Assembly: GCA_029817715.1 (NCBI GenBank) | Contig: JARUPY010000556.1 | Span: 296,667 to 360,666 of the forward strand | Direction: 5' to 3' | Length of the DNA stretch: 64,000 nt | Source: Melastoma dodecandrum | Taxonomy: Eukaryota > Streptophyta > Magnoliopsida > Myrtales > Melastomataceae | Shown here: in pieces, positions 12,901 to 24,238 of the stretch | Numbering within the stretch: position 1 is the stretch's first letter | How the letters are laid out: every line of letters starts with the position of its first letter | Notes under the pieces: generated by a model | Told to the model about the DNA's origin: nothing | Database searches by the model: none | What the model saw: only the letters and a program-made list of their open reading frames with translations | Program-made: the position numbers and the translations under genes

Positions 12901-14001
12901 CCCCGCTAAGCGATTTCCACCGGATTGAACAGTTGAATCAAGAAAAGCCTCCACAGGTTAGCTAGTGCAGGTCATAGCTCCCGTTTGTGGTTTATGCTTT
13001 GCTTTGCTGGTCGAGTCTATTGCACAAATGAGCAGACACTCAACACTGTACTTGCTGTTTACTTTTTTCCGGACTCAAACCAAAACTTGTCATTTGCCTT
13101 GTATCTCCTTAAATACCATTTTTTTACTTGTCCATCTGCCTCATGTCTCTCTCAATATCCATTTTTGATGTGCCCACCTTCCTTACTAAATGCCTTGTTT
13201 CTCCTTCATGACCGTAGAATTTCTCACTGTTTTGTTGCTCTTTTGTCAGGGATACTTTGACACTGTCGACTTTATCCTAATCTCTCGTCCCGCTGATAAA
13301 GAGGGGGAGCCTGGGGTTTCTAATTCAACCCCACTCCTATCTCATCACATGTGTCACTGCAGGCATGTTCTCCATCCTTTCGGAAAATCATTTATGGGCA
13401 CTGTTTATCTAGCAATTTTTTCATCTTTCATGCCAACGTTAACTTTTTTGACAGTATTACCGATGCGAGCCCCATATCCTGGGTGATGGAAGGACCACGT
13501 CAGATACTCCACGACTTCTCAGATTCATTCTGTGAGATCTCGTTGGACATTACGATCCACAACTCATCTGATTTCCCGGCAACCGTGACCATTAACACGC
13601 TCGATTTCACCCGGAGCAGTGCCCAATCATCCGACGCAGCCACAGCCTCTACGGATAACCAAGCAGGCTGGCATGACGCGTCAACTGAAACCAACATCAA
13701 AATCACCACCGGTTCCACGATCATGCTTCCAAAATCCACTCCGATGGACAGTGTTCCCGCATTCCTGTGGTCCGGATCAAGCTCAACAGTGGTCCGTCTA
13801 CCTCCCACTTCTTCCGAGAAAGTTCCTCTCCAGGTTTGCTTCTTCTCTCCCGGAGCCTATGACTTGTCGAACTACACCCTACAATGGAAACTTTACTCCC
13901 CCGATAGTCAACCTCACGGGGAAGAAGCAGATCCGGTGCCATCGTCTTCTGGGTATTTTATGGGATATCCATACCACATCACGGTTCTTCAGTCTGTTTA
14001 A
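3965..14001 (+). CDS. TRAPPC8: TRAPPC8 / Trs85-like TRAPPIII subunit, 28 exons
   Basis: Predicted subunit of the TRAPPIII tethering complex, which acts as exchange factor for Ypt1/RabD GTPases in ER-Golgi and autophagy trafficking. Coding exons: 3965-4124, 4229-4323, 5230-5329, 5719-5823, 5961-6123, 6556-6676, 6802-6864, 7011-7091, 7171-7265, 7356-7506, 8304-8390, 8599-8763, 8829-8957, 9045-9142, 9223-9346, 9635-9742, 10010-10151, 10233-10343, 10447-10507, 10837-10909, 11129-11311, 11463-11573, 11913-12077, 12152-12310, 12407-12640, 12798-12956, 13250-13362, 13455-14001. They join in phase into 1301 codons, close to the plant family length (about 1270). Recognised blocks include TPLGRMLLEDITPVVMVL (N-terminus), SFGEHEAFDHPLAC, MDPKILKIYLL, ATRCGLWWAEMLKARDQ, KYGFHLILSG and GAYDLSNYTLQWKLYS near the end. 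The start at 3965 matches the family; an ATG at 3890 would add a proline-rich leader. Exons 2 and 27 end at GC donors. The start of exon 12 and the end of exon 18 (10343 or 10370) are uncertain. The gene looks intact. Confidence 0.93.
4606..4929. mobile_element. Foldback element, copy B, inside TRAPPC8 intron 2
   Basis: The left arm (AATAACGTCCATCCGCAAAA, then a TTACGAAATAGGT block) pairs with the right arm (ACCTATTTCGCAAAA and CGGAGGGACGTTATT). The interior again holds self-complementary TCGGTGTTT...AAACACC blocks. The 10-mers at 4596-4605 (TGAGTGAGGA) and 4930-4939 (TGACTGAGGC) match at 8 of 10 positions and look like a target duplication. It lies wholly within the GC-AG intron 4324-5229. 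Confidence 0.7.
8456..8502 (+). repeat. CT/AT microsatellite in TRAPPC8 intron 11
   Basis: A run of CT dinucleotides is followed directly by a run of AT dinucleotides. Confidence 0.85.
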
Positions 14002-14438
14002 ACTGCCCTCGGTTCCTAGCCTGCTTCACTGTTCCTATAGAATTCTGTCATTCCAATTCCAAATCATAGGGTCGTCGGTCACTGTAATATTGTCCATTGT
14101 TATTTCTTATTTATTCCCAGTTGCAAGAAGATCCATAAGATAGAAGTTGAGGGCAAAAACAGTAAGGTTGGAAAACAAAACTTCATTGGGGTCAAATTTG
14201 TTAGAGTAAGTTGAAAGAAAGGAAGTCGTGTTTTTTTTAACTCTTGTCATCCGCTTTGTATACTTTCATGATTACGTAGTTGTACTTGTAAAACTCTTAA
14301 ATTTCCATGATATTTATTAAGGTCTTATTTTGGAATCAATTTTTAAAAAAACAGTTGCATAAAATTTGAGCGGACCGTCAAATTGTGTTGATACTCCATA
14401 TTCATTTCTCGTTACCATTCGTCTGTCACGCTCGGCTT

Positions 14439-14793
14439 GAGTTTTGTTCCATAATAACGTCATTTGGAGAAATATTTCGCCACATGACGCATTTTGAAAA
14501 ATATTTCGCCAATTAACCCACCAAAGTCTGCCTTACAAAGGCCGACTTCAGTGAAGTCGGCCTTTGTAAGGCCGACTTCGGTTTTGGGGAATGAAAGTCG
14601 GCCTTACAAAGGCCGACTTCCTCAATTTTTTCTTTTTTTAGTTTTGAATTTAAAAAAAAAACAAAAGAAGAAGCAGCCTAAGTAAGGGAAGTCGGCCAAG
14701 TCGGCCTTTGGTGGGTTAGTTGGCGAAATATTTTCCAAAATGTGTCATTTAACGAAATATTTCGCCAAATGACGTCATTAAGGAACAAAGCTC
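14439..14793. mobile_element. Foldback element, copy C, with perfect 10-bp target duplication
   Basis: Best preserved copy. Arms GAGTTTTGTTCCATAATAAC (left) and CATTAAGGAACAAAGCTC (right) are inverted, and both arms also carry the block CATTTGG..GAAATATTTCGCC in opposite orientation. The core repeats a palindrome-like module, GTCGGCCTT-ACAA-AGGCCGAC, several times. The flanks are the same 10-mer, CGCTCGGCTT, at 14429-14438 and 14794-14803. It lies about 440 bp downstream of the TRAPPC8 stop. No transposase is encoded. Confidence 0.8.
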
Positions 14794-14903
14794 CGCTCGG
14801 CTTGTGTAACGATCGGATCCAAGGAATGAAAGAGGCCTCCCGATAAGCCTTTTTAAACCGTCGTGTATGTAGCAGTTTTGTTTTTGTTTTTCTGTTTTTT
14901 TTT

Positions 14904-15207
14904 TAACTTTGTCGGTTCTTAATAATTAGACAGCAAAACATTTTATAGAATAAGATTCTTAATTTCAAAATTTGTTGATTAATATTATAAAATCGGCCTT
15001 TATAAGGTCGACCGACTTTTTTTAATTTATACGAAAATCGGTCTTTCTCGACTTTCCTATTTTAAATTTGGAAATCGGATGCCGATTTTCTTAAGACATA
15101 AAATCGGCTTTACAAAGGTTAATTTCAGGACATTAGTCAACAAATTTTGAAACTAAGAACCTTATCTCGTAAATTCTTTTTTTGATTAATAATAAGAAAC
15201 AAAACCC
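14904..15207. mobile_element. Foldback element, copy D (most diverged)
   Basis: The left block TTTCAAAATTTGTTGATTAA is inverted on the right as GTCAACAAATTTTGAAA, and the ends resemble those of copy C (GTTCTTAATAATTA on the left, TTATTATTAATC read in reverse on the right). The core has the AATCGGCCTT-TATA-AGGTCGA module. No convincing target duplication was found, so the ends are approximate. Confidence 0.55.
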
Positions 15208-15727
15208 TTCGGTTGAACAGTAAATAGTTGTGGTCGATCGATAAAAAAAGAATTATGATTTTGATTATTTTGACTGAACCGCCGAAACGACCTAAATGAA
15301 ATTTAGTCATTTTATAAACACTTTTTCAACGTCGGTCTACCATAAAAATGTTCATAGTTGACAAAAAAAAATTCCGATCTTGAATTTTTTAACATTTCGG
15401 TCAACCCACCAAAGCAAAAGTCATTGGAAGTGCAGTTATTTAGTTTTCTATCATTGTTTGATATCATTCCTATAAATAATTAAGCGGTCACTACCAATAT
15501 TAAATTCCTATAATTGTTACAGGACCCTTCCAGAAATTTTTGCTACGGAATTTACTAAAAATAAACAACCTCTACTTAAACGAACCTTAATTATAATCAT
15601 TACAAGAAAATTAGTTCAAAAAGTAACAAATTTTGAGTGTGTTACACTCGACGGCAGAATTATCAAAACAGAAAATAAATAAATAAAAAACATCCCACGA
15701 CATCTTCGGTTCGCCTCATTTTGGCGG
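15208..15727. other. AT-rich spacer, nothing recognised
   Basis: No coding signal or shared repeat was seen between the last foldback copy and the Tat element. The final five bases before the element, GTCCC at 15728-15732, are its target duplication. Confidence 0.6.
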
Positions 15728-15827
15728 GTCCCTGTTGACATGGCAAATAATTTTGGGCCTGAGTTTAGAACAGAAACCCAGTAATCCCTCAAGTCACACC
15801 CCGAGTCGGCCCAAGATACAGTAGTCT

Positions 15828-15921
15828 AGGCCGACTCACAACGAAGTCGACTAGGTCGACTTATGACGAAGTCGACTAGGTCAACTTATGAACGGAGTCG
15901 ACTAGGTCGACTCACAACGAA
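15828..15921 (+). repeat. About 24-bp GTCGAC minisatellite in the 5' LTR
   Basis: Between three and four units of the form ACGAAGTCGACTAGGTCGAC plus a short joining piece are arrayed head to tail upstream of the LTR promoter. The 3' LTR has one more unit (27747-27866), so copy number has changed since insertion or through recombination. Confidence 0.8.
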
Positions 15922-16226
15922 GGAATATGGTAATCAAAGTCAACCAAGATAGCTAAGTCTACTAGTAGGGTGAAGTCGACGGAATTCTGGATAAGTCGAC
16001 CAAGTCGGTCGTAGTCCGTACAGATCAGTCAAGTCGACAAGGTTGGAATAAATTTATTCATTTTCAATCACGTTTGTTAAGGATCGTAACTGATCCTAAT
16101 ATCCAGGAACGTGATCCCATATATCAAGGAGGTTGTTGAGACACTCCCACGATATTAGAAATCACGGTCTATAACACGATCTGCAACACGATCTATCTGT
16201 TACGTGTTAAACACGTACAAGTCCTC

Positions 16227-16234
16227 TATAAATA
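16227..16234 (+). promoter_or_regulatory. LTR TATA box
   Basis: TATAAATA within CCTCTATAAATAGC, about 500 bp into the LTR. The identical motif is at 28170-28177 in the 3' LTR. It is the likely core promoter for the sense transcript. Confidence 0.7.
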
Positions 16235-16709
16235 GCAGAGGAATTTTTCAAGACAACACACGACCATACACAGCCAAAGCTCTGAAGTTTGTTCGTCAAC
16301 CTTAGGAATTAGATACCTTGACCCGGTTCATAGGTCAACTGCCCTTCCACCAACAGAGTGAGCTCGTAGGGCCTCTGCCGTCAACCCCCCGCCAGCGACA
16401 CCACCGACGGAGTGAGCTCGTAGGGCCTTCGTCACAGCTTCCCGCCAGCGACCGCCACCGACGGAGCGAGCTTCCAAGGCCTTCGTCACAAGTTCTCCGC
16501 CGTCACAGGATTCCACATCGTTGTCACCACTCGCCCCCTTTTCATTTTTTATGGTTGTAAGCCCCTTTTCTTAATTCGCCAAGATTGTAAGACTTGCATT
16601 CTATTTTGAATAAAATTGTGCATCTTCTTACTGGCGACCACAATCCAATCCCTGTGAGTCCTTTGCCAAATATTTCCGACGTGATCCGTTCTATACGCGA
16701 ACACGTTTT

Positions 16710-16727
16710 TGGCGACCACAGTGGGAG
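16710..16727 (+). other. Primer binding site of the Tat element
   Basis: TGGCGACCACAGTGGGAG begins six bases past the 5' LTR. Position and TGG start are as expected for a tRNA 3'-end complement. I did not resolve which tRNA. Confidence 0.65.
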
Positions 16728-16736
16728 AAGTCTCAA

Positions 16737-19700
16737 ATGCCGAGAAATACTCGAAGTACTACTGGCCATGAGCCTCAGAATCCCTTAGATGGGGAAGACC
16801 AGGAACTTCCTCCGAGAATGGACTTGGAAGCGCCGGCCCTAGGAGGCCAGGCAGCTACAAACCAGTCCACTTTTGATTCACATGCCCCGTCCGAATTTAT
16901 TTCGAGACTGGAGTTCCACAAGGAATTGGGGGATGTGCGTCAGGAGTTGACTGATATGAAGGGTATTCTGATGGATGTCCAAACTCTAATAGGGCGTCTT
17001 TCTGGCCCGAGAGATGAGGAAAGAGTGAGACCTCGTATGAGAGAGGCCCCCTTTAGGGAGTCTACGTTCATGGCAGACGCTCGTCGGACTGCTCAAGGGC
17101 CACGTAACGTGACTTTTGAGCAATCTGAGATAAGGACGAATGCTCTCTTTGAACCCGGGAATCTGGTTCCCCCTGGTCGACCCTCTTCTTCACGTAATCG
17201 ACCAGCGAATACGTATTGGAATGAGGCAGAGGACTTCCAAGTGGAAACAGATCGGGGGGAGGATTTTATTCCGTCTCGTCGCCCTGGAAAAGAGCCAATG
17301 GTCGACGCAGTTGGAGATCCCTATGAGCCTGGACCCCGGAGTAGTAATCACCGTGAGGAGCCTTCATTTTATGTAAGGGATCCAACGAGCCAACCAATGG
17401 GAGAAAAGCCTCCGTATAGCCCGTTAAGGCCGACTCGACTCGCAGGGCAGGGGCCGATAGGCGGTGTACCCCCAGATTTAAGAGAGGCCATAACTCAGGT
17501 TATAGAGCAAGTCGTCCCCGGAATAGCTCGGCGAGATGACACCTGTTTATACAGGTCTCCTTATCCTGCGTACATTGATAGGGATTTCCCTTTACCTAGA
17601 GGTTACAGGGTGCCCGACTTCACTCGCTTCTCGGGCGAAGATGAAATGACTCCACTTGAGCATATTGCTCGCTTCACTCATCAACTTGGTGAAGCAGCCG
17701 GGAATGACTTTTGGAAACTAAAGCTCTTCCCGAACTCATTAACCGGGGATGCGTTTACTTGGTATGCAAATTTGCCATCGGGGTCAGTAGCTTCATGGAC
17801 TCAGATGCAGTCCATGTTTGTTAAAACCTTTGCTCGACTCGATACCCCCATGTCGATGTTTGAGGTTATGCGCCTTAGGCAGGCTAATGGGGAACACCCG
17901 GGGTAGTTTTTAATGAAACTTAGAAAGGCCTTATTACGGTGTAGGCCTCTCATACCGGAGAAAGACCAGTTACTCCTCGCATTAAATGCGTTGTCCATTC
18001 CTTTCCGGAAAAAGCTACAAGGAGAGCGCTTTGCCGATCTATATGATTTGGCAAGGAGAGCCACTGAGTACTATCAGCTCCTAACAGAGGAGGCCAATCT
18101 GACTCGAGCCTACCAAGTCGATACTTATGAAGTCGACGTGGCCGAGTTTGTTAAGGAAGAGTCAACTGTATGTGATCCCTTGACTAGGAAAAATTCTAAA
18201 GCTAAAGCCTCCCAGAAAAATGCCGAGGAAAGGAAATATTCTTTCGACACAGACAAAGTCGATGCCATTTTTGACTGGCTTTATCAAAGGAAAAGGATCA
18301 GGCTTAAACCTGGTCATCGAGTCCCTCAGACAGAAAGGGAAAAAAGTAGGAATTACTGCAAGTGGCATGGTTCCTTCACCCATACTACCAAGGACTGCCT
18401 GTCCTTTAGAAATATAATTCAGGATTTAATTGAGTCTAAAGAGCTCTGTTTTCCTGAAGTCGATGAAGTCGCCATGGTGGATGATAATCCATTTGGCGAC
18501 GAAGTCGCCATTCATACATTTGATATATTTGACACTGAGGTTAACCTTGTAGAAGTCAATAACGACTCTGCTATACCCTCGCAGGATTTGCAAGCAACTG
18601 GCGAGACCTTGGTGGCTAATGCCCTGATGAAGCAACTAGCTGAACGTGAGGTTTTCATCCTACCGAAGGGAAGGGACAAGTGGCTCTGCCACTGGCACCT
18701 GAACGACACTCACACGACGGACCAATGCCACACATTTAAGAAGTACCTGCTGGACAGTAAGACAGAAAACTGGTATGACCTGACCCCTTTCGAGGAAGCA
18801 GCAATGTCGCTGACTACCCCCCGAGGACCTTCTCACGTCCTCAAAAGCCCTCCTAGTGTGGATCGCCGACTGGCTTCGCGAGGAGGAAGAGGAGGTTCCT
18901 AGGGGCATAGGGGAAATGGAGAGGCAGCCGCCCGGGGTACGGAACGCCCGGCACGGCAACTTGAGTTTATAGACTCGTCTGGGCAGAAAGTCGTCAAGCA
19001 GGGATACACTAGGACTACCCCTGTCAAGGAGATAAGACCTGTGGAAGAGTATAAGGGAGTAGACCGACCCCAACAGGCTGCAAGTCGCAGGCCTCGATAT
19101 GCGTCACAGACAGTCGACCCCCAGGAATTGCGGAGGGGACCTCCTATCGCCCAATTCCTGGACGAGAAGCTACTGTGCCAGAAATGCAAGCTGATCTCCC
19201 ACAATCAGATACTTATTACCCAGCTCTGCACAGCATGCTGCGTCAACTATTTCTTGCGGCTGGTCGACTTGTCCGCAAAAGGGGAGATGCTGGTAAAAGC
19301 GGTCCGCCCCGAGGGTACAGGTAATTCGAACCCTGGCAAACCTTCCTCGACTAGACCAGAAAATACTCCAGTGCAGGTGGGATATGACCCAGTCGATGGC
19401 AGATTCGTGGAGGTAAGCCGACTCCTTTTTGGTTCTAAGAAACCAAAATTCGTCAAGGCCCTTAACCCTTCGTCTCAATGGCAGAAGGTAGAAAGGAAGG
19501 TTGCGCCCCCCTTAAGGGCTCAAAAGAGAAAGGAAAGGCGCCTAAGTCACGCCCAAAAAAGACCTAGGATGACCCCTGTGATGCCACCCTCGGAAGGGAA
19601 CCAAGCCGCAGAGAAACAAGTCGTGGAGCCTGAACGGGTCGAGTCTACTGATTACTCGGAAAACCCGGGCTCAAGCTTCGACTACACTCCTCTACGAGGA

Positions 19701-20657
19701 GACAGGCCCTGCGACTTCAACGCAGAACAAGGGCCCCTTGTGAGCTGTAACGCTCTCACCTTTCCTGCGGAGTTCGCCTACAACGATAAGTCGGAGGCGT
19801 CGAAAGGTAAAACCCTGGACTCTAAGGTCACTTCTTTTCCATCTGGCTTCCCTCTGCACTGGCTGAGGAAACCATCGGATCGCATGAAACAGCACATGCA
19901 CTCGTTATACATCGCAGCCACCTTTGACGGTGTTTTGGTGGGTCGAGTCTTAATAGACAACGGCGCCACCGTCAATGTTCTCCCCCTCACCAAATTTAGA
20001 CTACTTGGGTACAAGCCTAGCGAGTTGGTGCGAACCGACGTGGCTGTAAGTGGCTTTAATGGGAGGAAGTCCGAATGCCTGGGGATATGCTCTGTGCATT
20101 TAGGCGTTGGAAGACATGAGCAGGAAACTGCTTTCTTCGTAATCGACATAGCCCCTTCGTTTAATGCGCTTTTGGGGCGCGATTGGCTTCACAAAGCCGC
20201 CGCGATCCCATCAACTTTGCATAGGGAGTTGATTTTATGGCTTGACTCTGAAATAGAGACTATCAGGGCTGATGAATACTCCTGTTGTGACAAGGGCATT
20301 TTACATGCAGAAACATGCAAGACGGTCAAGGATCTCACCCTGGATCAACGCTACAAGCTAGGAGACCCTACTGTCGGACCCCTAGGTGAACCCTCCGGGA
20401 AGTTCGACTTCATTGTGAGCTATGGCACCTCTCACCCCAAGCCTGATGAGGGGTCAATCGTGCCGACAGGATGGGGGCCCGACTTCACGGACAAGGACAT
20501 AGATGAGGTCCTGCAGGAAGTAGTCCCGACCAGGGATGGAGGCGAGACAGACAACAGTCCTAATGGCGATAAGGGGGAGGCGCCTAAGAGCCAGGAAAGT
20601 GCTGCGACGGAGTTGGAGCCCGATAGACTCCTGCACGAAGGGTTGTATGGACAGTGA
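16737..20657 (+). pseudogene. Tat element gag-protease frame with two in-frame TAG stops
   Basis: One frame runs from ATG 16737 to TGA 20655-20657, broken by TAG at 17904-17906 and TAG at 18900-18902. The first third is acidic and proline-rich. Near 17755-17845 (WYANLPSGSVASWTQMQSMF) is the retrotransposon gag domain. Two Cys/His clusters follow, about 18355-18400 (YCKWHGSFTHTTKDC) and 18685-18730 (LCHWHLNDTHTTDQC), probably nucleic-acid binding. The aspartic protease sits near 19945-19985, with IDNGATVNVLP as active-site motif (DNGA instead of the more usual D-S/T-G). The pol frame starts 121 bp before this frame ends, in a +1 register. Such an element would need another copy to supply Gag. 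Confidence 0.85.
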
Positions 20658-23600
20658 CGAAGGAAGAGGCTATGCAGTCGCTGATATCCTCCAGCGACTC
20701 CAGGAGTATGTTAGGAAGTATAGGAAATTAGGTTGCCAAATAAGCGATGTAAATGCTGAGGCTAGCTCATCTAAGTCCATTGATACCGACTTAAGCGGTG
20801 TCCAGGGTCGCGAGTCACTTATGATGCCGTGTGACCCGCTTGTAAGTATCAATTTAGGCGAGGAATCTAGCCCTCGAGTCGTTTTTGTTAGTTCCTCAAT
20901 GAATAAAGAACTTTTCAATTCTATTAAGGCCACTCTTGAAGAATTCAAGGACTGTTTCGCCTGGGACTATACTGAGATGCCTGGCTTAGATCGCCGACTT
21001 GTAGAACATAAGTTGCCAATCAAAGCAGGATTTAAGCCAGTCCAACAGGCACCAAGGAGAATGACTCATGAAGTCACTCAGGCAGTATTCGAAGAAGTCA
21101 AAAAGCTTTTTAAAGCTGGGTATATAAGAACATCGAGGTACACCGAGTGGATATCCAGCATAGTCCCTGTCGTCAAGAAGAATGGCAAGATTAGAGTCTG
21201 CATCGACTTCAGAGACCTGAATCGTGCTACTCCAAAGGATGAATATCCCATGCCCATTGCAAACGACTTAGTCGATAAGACTGCAGGGCACCAAATCATG
21301 TCATTCATGGATGGTTTCTCAGGATATAACCAAATTTTCTTGGCTGAGGAAGATATCCATAAAACCGCGTTCAGATGTCCCTTAGGCATTTTCGAGTGGG
21401 TAGTCATGCCGTTTGGGCTTAAAAACGCCGGTGCAACCTACCAACAAGCCATGAACGCCATTTTTGATGCTTCGATTGCCAAAACAGTCGAGGTATACAT
21501 AGATGATATAGTGGTCAAGTCAAAAGACGAGAGGTCGCATAGTAATGATCTTAGGAATGCTTTCATGCAAATGAGAAAGCACCAGCTCAAACTAAACCCT
21601 CTCAAATGTGCTTTTGGAGTAAGAGCAGGACATTTCCTAGGGTTCCTAGTTCATCAACGCGGCATAGAAGTCGACCAGAACAAAGTAAACGCCATTCAAA
21701 GATTGAACCCTCCGAGTAACAAGAAGCAGTTACAGGCTTTCTTAGGAAGGGTCAATTATCTCAGGCGATTTATTGGTAACGTCGCTGGACGGACAGAAGT
21801 CTTCTCGACTTTACTAAAGGCAAAGGGAAACTTTGTGTGGAGCGACGAACACCAGAAAGCATTTGAAGGCATAAAGGAGTATTTAATGAAGCCGCCTGTA
21901 CTTGCCCCTCCTCGGGTAGGAAAGCCTTATCTGCTTTATGTGGCAGCGACTGAATCAGTCATCGGAGCCATGTTAGCCCAAAAAGCGGAAGACAAAACTG
22001 AGAGAGCGGTCTACTATTTGTCAAGACAACTAACCGCTATAGAAAAACGCTATACAATTAAGGAGAAGTTATGTCTGTCAGTCTTTTATACTGTCACTAA
22101 GCTAAGACATTATATTGGATCCCAAGAGGTTCATGTCATTACCAAGTCTCCAGTCATAAAGTACTTTTTCGAAAGTCCCCTACTGACTGGGAGAATTAGC
22201 AAATGGAGTTTAGTGCTATCCGCGTATGATCTACGATTCAAATCCCAACAGTCGGTGAAAGGACAGGCTCTAGCTGACTTCTTGGTGAGTCACGATCCAT
22301 CTGTATCAATCGACCACGAAGAATCCCTTGAGGAAATCTGGCAGGGTTGGTTTGATGGATCTTCAGCGAAACCCGGCGTAGGTATAGGCCTTCGTATACT
22401 TTCGCCACTAGGGAAAGATGTTCGTCTAGCGTATCGCTTGACGGCAACTCACACCAACAATGCGACTGAATATGAAGCTTTGATCACGCTCCTGAAGGAA
22501 CTATTAACCTTGGGAGCCAAGAAAGCCACAGTGATGGGGGACTCTCAACTGGTGATTAATCAGATGAATGGTACTTCTATATGCCAAGGGAAACTCACAC
22601 CCTATCATCAAGTCGCCCGCAAGCTAGTCGAGCGATTTGAAGCGATCACTTTCCTCTTTGTAGGTCGAGGGGAAAATACCATCGCTAACGACTTAGCCCA
22701 AAAGGCTTCAGGATACAAGGCCAAAAGAGGAAGCGATTGTATCCCAGAAATAGTTTCTCACCTAGTTCCCCAAAGCGACGCTTTCACTCTGGACATAATG
22801 ACAAGCGATAAGGATTGGAGGAAGCCAATCACCGATTTCCTTTCTGACCCAACACAAAAGGCGAGCCAAAGAATTAAGACTCAGGCTTTGTCGTACACCC
22901 TTATAGATGGGGTACTTTACAGAAAGACCAAGGAAGGAGTCTTGCTAAGGTGTGTCGACTTAGACGAAGCGACCCCAATTATGTTAGAGACTCATCAGGG
23001 GTTATGCGGATCTCACCAATCTGGCACCAAAATGTCTTGGACTATCCAAAGACATGGTTTTTACTGCCATCAATGCTAAAGAACTGCATAGAAATGGCTA
23101 GGGGATGCCAAGAGTGCCAAAAACATGGTCCGGTGACAAGGGCCCCAGCGTCCGACTTGGTCTCAGTCATCAAGCCTTGGCCGTTTAGGTCTTGGGCTTT
23201 GGACATAATCGGGGAAATCCATCCGCACTCAAGTAAAGGTGACGCCTATGTTCTAGTCGCCACCGATTATTTTACTAAATGGGTCGAGGCTCAGGTTTAT
23301 AAGAAGATCGATCATAAAGAAGTGATCGATTTTCTCAAATCATCCATCATCTATAGATTTGGAATTCCCCATAATATTGTAGTGGACAATGGCACCGCTT
23401 TCAATAATGAGAAAATGCGAGAATGTGCTACGGAGTTTGGTTTCTCAATCACCAACTCAACACCTTATTATCCTCAGGCGAATGGACAGGCTGAAGCTAC
23501 CAATAAACTCATAAAGAACAATATTCAGAAAATGGTTGGTGCAAATCCAAGAGAATGGCACAAATTATTACAAGACACTTTGTGGGCATTAAGGGTTACT

Positions 23601-24107
23601 AAGAGAGAAAGCACAGGGGAAACCCCTTTTTCACTAGTATATGGGCAAGATGTCGTCCTACCTATTGAGGTTCGATACAAGTCGCTCAGGGTGACTCACC
23701 TTGATTTACAAGACGAGGCAATGTACCTCGCCTTGGAAGAATTAGAGAAGAAGCGACTTGATGTAATAGACCGACTCGAGGTGCATAAACAAAGGATTGC
23801 CAAACATTATAACAAAAGGGTTGTCCATAAACACTTTAAAGTGGGCGACTTGGTTTGGAAGATGGTGCTACCCCTTAAATCGAAAGACCAAGTTTTGGGT
23901 AAATGGTCCCCTAATTGGGAAGGTCCATATGAGGTATGTGAAACATACTCATCTAATAGTTATCGGCTTATGACGAGAAGTGGGGTCAGACATCCATTAA
24001 AGGTTAATGGTAAATATCTCAAACCCTATCGCGCGACTATCTGGGAAGCTCACCATAAAATCCTAAAACAAAGGACTCCATTAATTTGGGAAGCGCTTAA
24101 TTCCTAA
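20536..24107 (+). pseudogene. Tat element pol: RT, RNase H, second RNase H, integrase (one frameshift)
   Basis: The open frame 20536-23079 carries reverse transcriptase (CIDFRDLNRATPKDEYPMP near 21200; YIDD near 21495-21506), the ordinary RNase H region (about 21940-22300) and a second RNase H (DGSS near 22355, ATEYEAL near 22465, MGDSQLVINQ near 22533), the Tat-lineage feature. A one-base shift near 23060 moves the frame to 22950-24107, which holds the integrase: zinc-binding Cys pair (CQECQ, about 23105), core acidic residues in ALDIIGEI (about 23200), VDNGTAF (about 23380) and QAEATNK (about 23490), and a C-terminal GPYEV block near 23925. The zinc-finger His part is in the first frame and the Cys part in the second, so integrase is split by the shift. 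ATG 20536 is only an open-frame start. Confidence 0.88.
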
Positions 24108-24238
24108 GAAATCGCGCTAGGCTTCAGTAACGCTGTCTGGAAGAATGAATTGTGCGTAGTGGGCAGAAATTCATTTGAAACACAATGAACTTGATTTATT
24201 GAGTAAAACAAAAACAATGGAATTACATTGTTCTTTAA
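24108..24238. other. Spacer between pol and the convergent antisense gene
   Basis: About 130 bp in which the sense pol frame and the antisense gene converge tail to tail. No further coding signal was seen. Confidence 0.6.

Larger units (their letters stand above)
15733..16703 (+). repeat. 5' LTR of the Tat element
   Basis: 971 bp, TGTTGACATGG...GCGAACA, matching 27651-28628. It holds a GTCGAC-rich minisatellite, a TATA box, an AATAAA motif near 16608 (candidate polyadenylation signal) and a U5 segment that partly repeats the primer-binding-site sequence. Confidence 0.93.
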
